From assembly GCA_018398765.1 (NCBI GenBank), contig JAHBMJ010000756.1, positions 1-41,279 of the forward strand: a DNA stretch of 41,279 nt, given 5' to 3'. Both the position numbers and the translations under genes were made by a program. The notes under the pieces are model-generated. The model made no database searches. It was not told where the DNA came from and worked only from the letters and a program-made list of their open reading frames with translations. Source of the stretch: Chromera velia. Its lineage: Eukaryota; Sar; Chromeraceae. Of this stretch, positions 25,846 through 35,190 are shown one piece after another; positions within the stretch are counted from its first letter, which is position 1; every line of letters starts with the position of its first letter.

Positions 25846-27420
25846 ATGAATAGTACGCTAACATGCGAGGCTGCTGTTCTGAAAAAGAAAAGAGAATCCC
25901 CTGTCTTCCATCCGTTGATCGATGCAGTTCAGAGAGGAGTGGACAGCAGACTGAAGGGAAAGGAAATACATCCGTATGAGCTAGCGTATGAGTTCTTCCC
26001 CCACTTAGAAGAGAGTACAAAAGCGCTGTGTAGCAGAAATAAACACCCGTTTGAGATAATAAGAGCACTAGCACAGGCAGGCTAACAGCCTTCTTTTGAG
26101 ACAAGAGACAGAATAGTTAGATGGTTGAGAGAAACAAACGTAGATGAGATGGAAAAAAGAAACTTTAAGAAGAAAGTGTTTAAGAGCCTAATAAGAGACA
26201 GGTAGGACAAAAAATTAAGACAAGAAAAAGAGAAGAACAGGTAAGACTAAATTAGTTTGGGGGGGTTTCAAGTTAGCACAGAGGGGTTCAGAACGGAAAT
26301 CGCTTTCATTTGTGGTCTTTCCTTGAGAAAGAAGAAAATACAGAAAGAAACACTGGTGCACTCCGTGCATGTATCAAAGATTCTGAAAAAGATATTAGAA
26401 AAACCTTCTCTTGCTACACCGAGCCGGCGCCCTGGTCAGTGCATATAAGGAGAGCAGCATTCAGACTAAGTCTTGGAGAAAGATTCTGAAGCTTCGCCAT
26501 CATAAAAGGAAGAGTGCCGCAGAAAGGTGAAAAGAGAGTGCCACTTGAGAAACGAATTTGTTCATTCTGTTTTGACTTGCTTGGCTTTTCAGTCCCCGAG
26601 GATGAAGTTCACGTGCTCACAGAATGCTCAGTGTACAAATAAAAAAGGGAAGAATGCATTGGCTATCTGATACAAGGGTGGACAGACGAGAGAAACAAAA
26701 GAGTAAAGCGTATAAGAAAGTCAAAAAGGGATAGAAAAATCAACAAAATAGCCCTGTTCACCTTTTTGGTCAACGAAGCAGATTATCATGTGAACACACT
26801 CATAAAAAGAATCTTGATGAGATGAAGAGTATGGGGAAGATATAAAGAGGAACTTAAGGATGCTTTTTAAGATATAACTGCCGAACAGCTCGCAGAAGTC
26901 CATGACAAAGAAGAGAAAGGGAAAGGAAACAGAGAGCCGCGTTCCAAGGTAGAAGATCTGATCGGTATGCTTTTAAATTATCAAATGAAAAGAGCAAGAG
27001 AGACAGGCTCTGCACGTAGGCATAAGGTTGTAAAAGTAATAGAGGATGCATGCTATCGCTCCACCCCTGCCCTCTGTCACTCTGTCTTTTACTTGTATTT
27101 CGTCAGAGAAAATCAAGCATAACTTAATATTATCCTGGGACAGTAATTCAACTGCAATGTTACTGCATCCATGTTTGTCGGCAGTAGCAATGGTTTTGAA
27201 GTGCAAAGCAAGAAATTCATGTGTCGTGATGAGATGTGTCATTGTATGTATGCGTGCATGGTGTGAAGTAATGTGCATGAATATATGGTGCAAGGTGGAC
27301 GTCAGATAACTGGTATGCAGGTCTAAGGCTCCGGCCCCGAACACAATGTAATCCTGTAATCCTGATAACAAACATTTTTTTTTTATCGGATGAAAGTTAT
27401 AATAAAATACTTTAAAAAAA
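25846..27420 (+). mobile_element. LINE-type retrotransposon 3, C-terminal part, heavily decayed
   Basis: The frame at 25846 encodes HPYELAYEFFPHLEESTKAL and then NKHPFEIIRALAQ, matching the corresponding part of the LINE at 37985-40862 (HPFHLFPHLKQCVQALYTDR then GIHPFVRERL). It continues after a TAA in the same frame, hits further stops (near 26202, 26242, 26248 and 26448) and later shifts frame. A finger C-x2-C-x13-H-x4-C at 26559-26627 (starting CSFCFDLLGF) has the same spacing as in the other two copies. Downstream text ALFTFLVNEADYHVNTLIKR parallels LFCFLLNECHAGVDKF in the 37985 copy. It ends near an A-run at 27410-27424. No reverse transcriptase core is left, so this is a 5'-truncated, dead copy. 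Confidence 0.8.
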
Positions 27421-27744
27421 AAAAATTACGTCCTTATCCGCTGATGATTTTAAAAGCTTAATGAACGAATGGGTACGAACGGGACTAGGAACGGGAACCC
27501 TTGTAGGGGCTCCCATTCAATAACAGTTTAGTAGCTCAGAGATGGTCTGGAGTTCAAAGGTGTTTAGTCACTTGTGATTAGAATATATTTAATTATCCCA
27601 TGAAATGACTGAATGTGATTGAATAAAGTGATTAATTAGCCAAAGTCCGATTCTTACTAGTCTTTAATACCTTAGGTCATTCTAATGGTGTGTGGTTTTT
27701 TTTTTATGTTATAAAAACAAATGTTTTGGGAGTAGCCTGGAGGC
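27421..27744. other. Intergenic, no gene seen
   Basis: AT-rich sequence between the end of the LINE copy and the BED-finger frame. It contains a T-run at about 27698-27707 and no recognisable signal. Confidence 0.5.
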
Positions 27745-28246
27745 TTGTGTAAACCTATAGAATCGTATACATGCAATTCCTGCGGGACAACAGCCAGAAG
27801 CAGTAGAAGGACGTCCAATCTTTGGACTCACCTTCGAAGCTGCAAAAAGAAGACAGAAGAAATCAAAAAAGCAATCGCTACCCAGCATCAGAATGAGCTT
27901 AAAAAGAAAATTGCAAAGATGGGAGATAATGCCACTCTGCTTCCTCACGTTGTCTCCACCACCATGGAGGTGCTCCAGTTGAGGTTCAATACAAGTCAAG
28001 CTCAGGAATTGATCAGTCAGGAAAGCTGAAAGCGTGGGTCGCACCGCAAACCAAGCTTCCAATTGAAAATGCTGAAGAAGGAAGTCAGGAAGCAGGGGGA
28101 ATCCTTCAGATTAGATGGATGGAAGGGATAGTGAATGGAAAAAACATGGCAACATACCAAGACTGTGACAACCGAGGTTCGTACATCAGCATGCGCGAAG
28201 TTGCATGGTGGAAGGTGGAAGCAGGAGGAATCCTTCAGATACAGTA
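27745..28246 (+). pseudogene. BED-type zinc-finger fragment, probably from a hAT-like transposon
   Basis: The frame from 27748 encodes YTCNSCGTTARSSRRTSNLW followed by THLRSCKKK. The order C-x2-C, a Ser/Thr-Asn-Leu-Trp signature and H-x4-C-like spacing match BED fingers, which are often the N-terminal DNA-binding part of hAT transposases. The frame has no ATG (it opens just after TAG), continues through LKKKIAKMGDNATLLPHVVS and stops at TGA 28027-28029. A +1 frame is then open to about 28246 (KAWVAPQTKLPIENAEEG; later GKNMATYQDCDNRGSYISMR), with the phrase EAGGILQI occurring twice. This suggests a frame-broken relic or an unrecognised intron. No hAT catalytic core is visible. Confidence 0.45.
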
Positions 28247-28567
28247 AGGCCTCCTTTTGCTATACAGTGTGTGCTGCAGTGTGCATGCGTGTTTTGGTGT
28301 AGTGTGTGCATGTTTATGCAATGAGAACGTGTATGAACTTTCAACCGCGTATTCATATGATATGTCATTTGCTAGTTTAATAAGTTTATAAATGGTAAGA
28401 TTTTATAAAATTCTAGTAACACTGTAACACAGTCTAGTATAGTAACTGTTACACTACTGCCTATTAACAGTGCCTAACAGCTAGATAGCCCCTGTTTATC
28501 TTTTTCAAAACCAATTTTTTATAGTTATAAACTATATTAAAAAAAAAAAAAATTAAAAATGTAGCCC

Positions 28568-28609
28568 GGGGGGCGGAGCCCCCCTTAATTAATTTAGGAA
28601 TATATTCCT
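28568..28609. repeat. GC hairpin followed by 14-bp perfect palindrome
   Basis: GGGGGGC-GGA-GCCCCCC (28568-28584) forms a 7-bp GC stem in an otherwise AT-rich region, directly after an A-rich run. The perfect palindrome AGGAATATATTCCT lies at 28596-28609 and overlaps a 12-bp tandem unit, aatatattcctg. The role is unknown; it may be a repeat end. Confidence 0.6.
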
Positions 28610-28915
28610 GAATATATTCCTGATTATATTACTTTTGAAGTGAGTAACTAGTGAATAAATATATTTCATGATTAAACACCTTTGCTGGAGTTCTTTAAAT
28701 CCTTCAACTCTCTTTCAAAGCTGTTTTAAAGTCTTCGGTAAAAATAGGTAAAAACCAGTATTTTATGTACTTAAAGCATCTTTTAGAAACTCTGTCTTAT
28801 AAACAGTTTAATCAATCAATCAATCAAAAATCAATCAATCATGATGATGAATAGGGTCAAATCCTAGATTAACAGTGAGATTAACAGCTGACACAGGAAC
28901 AGATGCTAACAAATC

Positions 28916-29105
28916 GACAGACAGACACTGTCAAACAGACTTAGCAAACAGACAGAGAGACATTCTCAAACAGACACATAGACACAGGCACACAGATGGA
29001 TCATAGAAACAGACACTTAGACAGACATACACAGACTTACACACGCATATACGCACAGGGGGGTACAAACAGAGAGGGAGAGGGAGGGAGAGGGAGGGAG
29101 GGAGG

Positions 29106-29142
<37 letters not shown>

Positions 29143-29145
29143 AAT
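28916..29145. repeat. CAGA, GGGA and GA simple repeats
   Basis: Imperfect cagacag units from about 28916 lead into GGGA and (GA)n up to about 29140. Frames on the minus strand give Ser/Leu repeats only. Confidence 0.9.
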
Positions 29146-29535
29146 GAAGCGAAGCACCTGAAAGGAGAATAGAGGGAGGTGAGCAGGAGGTGATAGGAGG
29201 TGACCATGGTCAGGAAATAACCGCCAAAACAAATTTGCCAGGTCTGACTCGTTGCTAGCCCGCAGTCAACAAGGTCAAGTTTGGAATCGTTTTTTTTTGT
29301 GAAGATCCTCTGCATGCCACCATTGAAACTCGGGTCTGGAAGCAGTCATGTGTTTTTCTGCAACCCGATTGCTTTCTTTCTTGCTTTTCAACTCGCACCA
29401 TCAAGCCATCAAGCCAGTCAATCCATCAGTCATCATTCGTTCGTTCCTCAACTCGTCGCTTGACATGTGCACGATTCTTTCAAAATTCCTCAAAAACTCT
29501 TCCTTGAATCCACAAAAAAAAGTCTGCTTCCATTT

Positions 29536-32500
29536 TCACCCACTGCCCGAAGGACCTGCCGCAACCTGCGCAGCTATCGGGAACGACCCCAAGATCCTCA
29601 CGCGCGTCCTCCCCCCCTCTCCCGACTGCAGCTCCTGTACTGCCGCCTGGATATGGGCATCGTCAGCGTGCCCGTCCGCCTGTGCCAGAAACGAGTAGGC
29701 AGTCAGGTCGGATCGCTCAGGGAAGCTGTACAGGGCTGTTAGGTTCACTCCGTGCCTCTTGAAAACCTCAAGAGCCAGACTTACAGCACCAGCCTGCAGT
29801 GAGGCAAAAATACACGTTTCGTCACAATACATTCGTATCAAATGAAGTATGAAAGAAAAACCTCCAGCGCCGTGCTTACAGGACCAAGCTACGGAAAATC
29901 AAAACCAGACTCCCGACCCAGACGAGCACTCTCAGCCAGGCAGGCAGTCTGCATTTCTGGACGAGACGAGGCGAGACGACCACTTGCAGGGAAGGCTGTC
30001 TGACCTCATTGGGGGTTGAAGAGAGCTGAATCATCGTGCGATCGTAGCCACTCTTGGAGCTCAACCGCGTCCCGAGCACAATCCACCTGCGTGCACCAAG
30101 AATGAAGACAGAGATCAAAACCGTAATGCACGCCTGCAATTGAACGTTGGTGCCGATGAGTGGATGAATCCTTCAAGAACAAGAAAGCCCGCAAGGCAGG
30201 CAGGCAGCTACCCAGCCAGGAAGTCAGTACGTCAGTTGGTCGGACAGAGAGCACAAGAAATGAGTTGATGGAAGGAAGGAAGTCTCCAGTCCATATGCAG
30301 ACAAAACGCTTCCTTCCCGCACACGAGGAAAGGGTGGCAATGACGGGCGGAGTAAAGAGCAGAAGAACAAGAAAGGAGACCAATGAAGAGAGGGAAGGAA
30401 GGATGGTGAGCCCACCTCGAGACACCGCAGAATTGTTCGAAATCCTTTCTGACGACCTTCAGTCCAAATTTCTCAGCAGCTTCCAAGGAGGTCAAACACG
30501 CAACGAGGCCAGAGGAGGAAGAGGAGGAAGAAGAACTGCTGCTGGTGCCAGACAGACCCGAACCCCCACAGGACCCCGACCCCTCTCCGCCCCCACCGCA
30601 CGCCCCCTCGGAAGAAGAAAGGGATCCCTTCCGATACCTCTTCAGAGAACACGCACGCGCAGCCTCCAAGTGAGACGGCGCAAAGCACAGAGAACTCGAC
30701 ATTTCAGCTGCACGTCAGCAAAGTCACTCACTCACTCACTGACTCACTCACTCACTCACTGACTCACTCACTCAGAGAGAATCATCGAATTCGGACAGGG
30801 CCTTTTGAGGAGGTCTTGAGCAGAGCAGAAAACAAATCCGATGGGCACATTGGACTCTAGAGCCGTATGGCACATTTGCGAAAAAAAGAGGGCAACAAGG
30901 GGGGAAAAGGTCTACTGAAACTCTCACGACTTGCTCACTACTTTTACACCAAATGTCAATTACATTTCACAAAATGCCCAAAGAAAACGTTCTTTTAACA
31001 TTTCTCCCCTGCTGTGTGCTCCATTCCATCCCCAAAGCTTCACCATATTTTCTCGAACTCTAGTGTCCTCAAAGAGGTTTTCATTTATTCAAAAATGACT
31101 GTTTTTCCCCCTTTTCTTGGCAGTCCATTCTTCCTTCCTTTCATGCAATCCAGTCGACCCACCAGACAGAGACCCGGCGCTGTCCTCTGCAGCTTCTTCA
31201 GTTGCCCAAAGGGCGTCCAAGGGAACAGGAAAGGTTGGGTGGAGAGTCTGCAACCGCCTTGTCTTCCTTTGACTTGAAGGAGATGCCGCCCCCCTGCCTT
31301 CCACATTCCCGTTCCCCAAAACGCCCCCAACGGAATCCGGTTCCTCCAGACCATCCACACCCTCAGAGTCTGGAGGGACAGCCAGGACAAGGGGCACTCG
31401 AAGAAAAGTCTCCGCAACGACAAAACACGAAGACCCAAACAGTGCCCTCACCGTTCCCTGGTTCACTCCCGTTCTCGAGTCTTCCAGAGGAACGATCGCA
31501 TGGTGACACTGTCCTGCGACTACTTCTTGAAGTGCCTTGGAGACTGTCTGACATGAAACTAGGTCAGCACTACTAGTTTGTGGAGGGGTCACAGGAGACC
31601 GTGGATCGTGACTAGGAAGTCCAAAAAGTTGCTTCGCCACAATGAACCCTTCGCTGCTGTGTTCTCCAACGAAGGCCACTTTCAGGGGACCGCAACGTTC
31701 GAGTAGGTAGTCGACCTCCACCTCCTTGGTGACTGGAATGATAAAGTCTCTGTAGGCAGCCACAATGACCTCAGGGTCGACCTTAAAGTGCAGAGTGCTG
31801 TCTGTGGCACACGTCATCCCCACATCCCTACCGTAAGTAGATGCCTTCTGACGGACCCTGTCGAGGAGTCGTTCCTCCACCGCCCTGTTCGTCAGCTTTT
31901 CGAGAATGCCGTCGGCATCCTGTAGGAATTGCAGGGAAGGAAGCAAGAAACGGGAATCAAAGTGAGAGCGTTTGTGCACTTCGATGCGGTTCACTGGAGT
32001 GTTTGCACTAGCAAGACAAACAGAAAGGGACACAGGGGGCAGGAATGAAAAAGCAGCCTCAGAAAAAATAAGGGGAGGCAGACCTTCCCAGCGATGAGTT
32101 GTTTGTACGTCTCAGTGTCCTCTTGGAACTTGGCCTCTGCCACAAACTTCCCGTAGTGGACGCGCTTGCTCAGGGCCTGCAGGACAGCACAGCGCATCAC
32201 AGCCCCCCACGGCAGCAGTCAACAAGCAGGGAGAGAGAAGGGGGGGAGTTGAAAACTCAGTCAGCACCAAAGTACGGGAGAATTTCGAGGACATGGAAAT
32301 AGATTCGCAGATGTTTTAGGGTCTTGAAGATAAGCGTGATTTGGCTTTCTCACAGAAAGGGGCGTCAGAATTCTGAGGGTGACTTTGAGTCAGTCATAGC
32401 TACAGTCTTCGTCAGCCAGCGTGAGCTCCTCTCTGTCCTACCCCTAACCTGCAAACAGGTGATGTCACAAGTGGCGGCAGATCCGTATTCTTCGTCGTCC

Positions 32501-33060
32501 CCGCTTCGGCATATGAGGGGAAGGAGCACGTTGGTGTAGTAGGACTTGATCTTTGCGTTGTAGTTGATCAAGTTCGGATTCAAAACTTCGGGGACAGCTT
32601 TGGGGGGGAGAATGGGTATCGGGAGGTCGTCGGGGAAGAAGGCGTGCTCCTCTGGCGACGTGTACCGTCTCATCCGTGCGTGCACCTTCTCGGACTCTAG
32701 AAGGAAATAGTCCAGCATCGGGCAGGGAAAGCGGTCCGTCAAGGCGCCGGGTTCGTAGACTTTCAGATTGAGTCCAAATTGGGCTCTCTCTATGAGGGCA
32801 AAAATGATCGTCTCCTCGAGCCGAATAAGGTCATTTCTGATGTGGGAAAGGTCAAGTTTCTGGTCCTTCCCAACACGGTAATAAACAGTGGGGGGGTTCA
32901 GAGACCCCGAGCGGGTGAGTCGGACTTCCGCGTCAACTTGCATTGGAAAGTGGGAAGAGACGGGAGGGAAGCGACGGCACGAGCGAAGATGACAAAAGGA
33001 GACAGCAATCTGAGCCGAAAGAGCTGTGACCAAGAGAGCAAACAGGCACACTGTGTGCAT
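29536..33060 (-). CDS. Plastid-type chorismate mutase-prephenate dehydratase fusion with ACT domain
   Basis: Exons 33060-32449, 32176-32084, 31919-31163, 30707-30416, 30086-29984 and 29793-29536 fit in phase (0, 0, 1, 2, 0) and give 704 residues. Residues 1-22 (MHTVCLFALLVTALSAQIAV start) look like a signal peptide, followed by FCHLRSCRRFPPVSSHF, a Ser/Arg-rich transit-like stretch beginning with Phe. About 65-300 is a eukaryotic AroQ chorismate mutase (LDLSHIRNDLIRLEETIIFA, RRYTSPEEHAFFPDDLPIPI, HYGKFVAEAKF); Arg209 and Lys220 fit yeast active-site Arg157 and Lys168. About 312-620 is prephenate dehydratase (LKVAFVGEHSSEG, AIVPLEDSRTGVNQGT), interrupted by a Ser/Gly-rich insert. The catalytic TRF box reads S-R-W (584-586), split by an intron. 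Residues 620-690 are an ACT domain (GVNLTALYSFPERS), the usual phenylalanine sensor. The protein should convert chorismate to phenylpyruvate in the plastid; an arogenate dehydratase activity is an alternative. Confidence 0.92.
30720..30776. repeat. TCAC/TGAC tetranucleotide array in intron 3 of the CM-PDT gene
   Basis: (TCAC)n with TGAC interruptions. On the coding strand it reads GTGAGTGAGTCAGTGAG and so forth, about 13 bases upstream of the acceptor for the exon that begins at 30707. The units look like 5' splice-site consensus. Confidence 0.9.
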
Positions 33061-33906
33061 GGCACTGTATTCTCTTTCGACCCAGAGAGGCTGGCCGCTA
33101 AGGGAGGCATGGCAGCCTCCCTTTCGAAGGATCGTTCGGAAGGGGAGGTGTCGATACGTTGAATGAGTGCATGTCAGAACGAGTGCCGTCTCGCGCAAGA
33201 CTTAGGCCGGGCCCCGGAAAGTCCTTTCGCGCATGATCCTGCATGAAAAGCGAAATAGCCTGCATGCATGCATGGTACTGCCGTCTCCCCCTGGCCACAC
33301 GGAGACTCTAACTTGAGGTCGACTGCGTGTGAGGCATTGAGCGTGAAAGCCTGCAGTCTCTGGGCAATCCTGGGCTGTTTCATCATGGGACTTCTGTGGG
33401 TGCAAGTAGCAGCGGGGCGCACGGGATCACAAAGAACGGCAAAGCAGTGCAGTTGCCGTCTCGTCTCGTCTCCATTTCCGTCTCGTTCCCGATGTACACC
33501 GGTTAGACGGGATATGTATTTGATTCGCAGCCTCCTCTGTCCTTCAAGAGCGGGAAATGCGTGAATTCTACAGCACAGGAACTCTTTTGCTCTGACCGGT
33601 CACTTTTTACTGTCTCATGAAAGTCCAAAAATGTCTCAAGCTCGCAGGGTGCAAAACAGCGCAGGACGCCAGAGACTTCCTCCAGGCCAGTTCCCCCAAT
33701 GATGTACTGATGCTGCAGAAAGAAGAACAGGAAGGCAACGGACGGGCGCACATACCTGCACCCCTGGGTTTTCTTTTGGATGTCAGAATGATTTTGGTGA
33801 TTCCGTTGCCGACATCGTCCCATTTCCCAAAATTTTAATGTTTCCTCTGCAAATCGCGTCCATGAACTTTCTTTTGACTGCACGGATGCGTTGTTGTTCT
33901 CTGCAG
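33061..33906. promoter_or_regulatory. Divergent intergenic region between CM-PDT and RNA ligase genes
   Basis: 846 bp separate the start codons of two genes that point away from each other, so their promoters must lie here or in unseen 5' exons. No TATA box or other element could be assigned. A frame at 33617-33703 (starting MKVQKCLKLAGCKTAQDARD) ends at a weak donor GAT|GTACTG and would join in phase to the ligase exon at 33907, adding 29 residues. T4 Rnl1 and relatives do have some 25 residues before the matching region, which makes this 5' exon possible. Confidence 0.4.
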
Positions 33907-34232
33907 ATGGCGCCATACCGCGTTAGAGTATCCGAAAAAGGAGGGCTCATAAGTTTGATGTACGACCGGTTTCGGTCAGACCTCTCGAACGAGGTGGTGC
34001 GACAGTCCCGCGGTCTAGTGCTGGAGGACGGATCCTTCCGACCTGTGTCGTACGCGTTTGACCGATTTTATGTTCCAAGTCAGTCTGCTGCTGTCTCCTT
34101 CGCTCTTCTTGCTTTGTCAGTCAGTCAGTCACCCACTCAGTCAGTCAGTCTTTCTCCTCCCTCTTGCTCTCTGACACATACTCTCCTCTCTCTCTCTCTC
34201 TCTCTCTTTTTTTCTTTCTCTCTGTCTCTCTG

Positions 34233-34265
<33 letters not shown>

Positions 34266-35153
34266 CTATCTATGTATCTATCTCTATCTCCCCCCTTCTC
34301 TTCCTCTTTCTCTTTCTCTCTCTCGCGCGCTTTCTCTTTGTCTTTCCCTTTCTCTCTCTCTCTGTCTCTCTCTCTCTCTCTCTTTCTCTTTCTCTTTCTC
34401 TCTGTCTGTCTCTCTATCTCTATCCCCCCCTCTCTCTCCCTCTCTGCCTGCCTGCGTGCCCGCCTGGCTACCTTGCATGTTTTTTGAGTTTGCAGTCCGT
34501 TCTAAAAACTCTCTTGGTCTGCATGCAGGAGACAGAAAACCCTGGCGAGACTCTGAACCTCTAGTGATCGAGGAAAAACCCGACGGGGTTCTCATCAAGG
34601 TTCGTGGTTCGATCGACGGTTTTTTTCTGCTGGGTGTCCGGGGAATGCTTATCAATTTTTCTTCTTCCTTTCCTTTTTTCCTTCCTTCCTTTCTTCTTTC
34701 CTTGCTTGCGCATTTTCCGCCCTCCCTTTTGGCTTTCGTTTGTCTTCTCTCGCCGATTTTTGCGTGACTGTGTTTGTGCCTCTTGAAAGTTTCATGAGCT
34801 ACTATCTTTTGGGAGAAAGGAAAGCGATTGGGGTGTGGGAATTCGGAGCGGAAAGCGATTCGGGCTGCGTGAGAGAGTGCGCAATTAACCCTTGGTCATT
34901 GTCTTTCACTGAATGAAACAATTAAGTTTCTTTGCTAGCCCTTCAGGTGTCAACAGCAACAGACGGGGATCTCTTGGTATCCACAAATGGAACCATTGAC
35001 GCCCAGTCAGTCAGTCAGTCAGTCAGTCAGTCAGTCAGTCAGAGAGACATTTCGATATTCAGTCAGTCAGTACGTCTAGTCGGCCGGTCTGCCAATTCGA
35101 ACTCGGGTCAGTCAGTCAGCTGTCTCACAGCCTTTTCATCATCTACCACGGGG

Positions 35154-35190
<37 letters not shown>

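Larger units (their letters stand above)
28247..29535. other. Intergenic stretch: hairpins, AT-rich DNA and repeats, no gene
   Basis: AT-rich to about 28910, with the hairpin and palindrome noted separately and a run of AATC repeats at 28810-28840. A CAGA/GAGA array follows at 28916-29145. 29160-29535 is the presumed 3' flank of the minus-strand chorismate mutase-prephenate dehydratase gene. Confidence 0.5.

Noticed and set aside
28568-28584. Hairpin resembling a bacterial terminator
   Set aside because: It lacks a following T-run and no prokaryotic gene precedes it; kept only as a structural repeat.
30160-30762. 200-codon plus-strand frame
   Set aside because: It is antisense to exon 4 of the CM-PDT gene and ends in the TCAC repeat.
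33503-33916. 137-codon minus-strand frame between the divergent genes
   Set aside because: No homology is recognised; it overlaps the ligase start in antisense and has no splice or start context that favours it over the plus-strand exon candidate.
34164-34487. Long Ser/Leu-rich plus-strand frame
   Set aside because: It is the translation of CT/ATCT microsatellites inside intron 1 of the RNA ligase gene.
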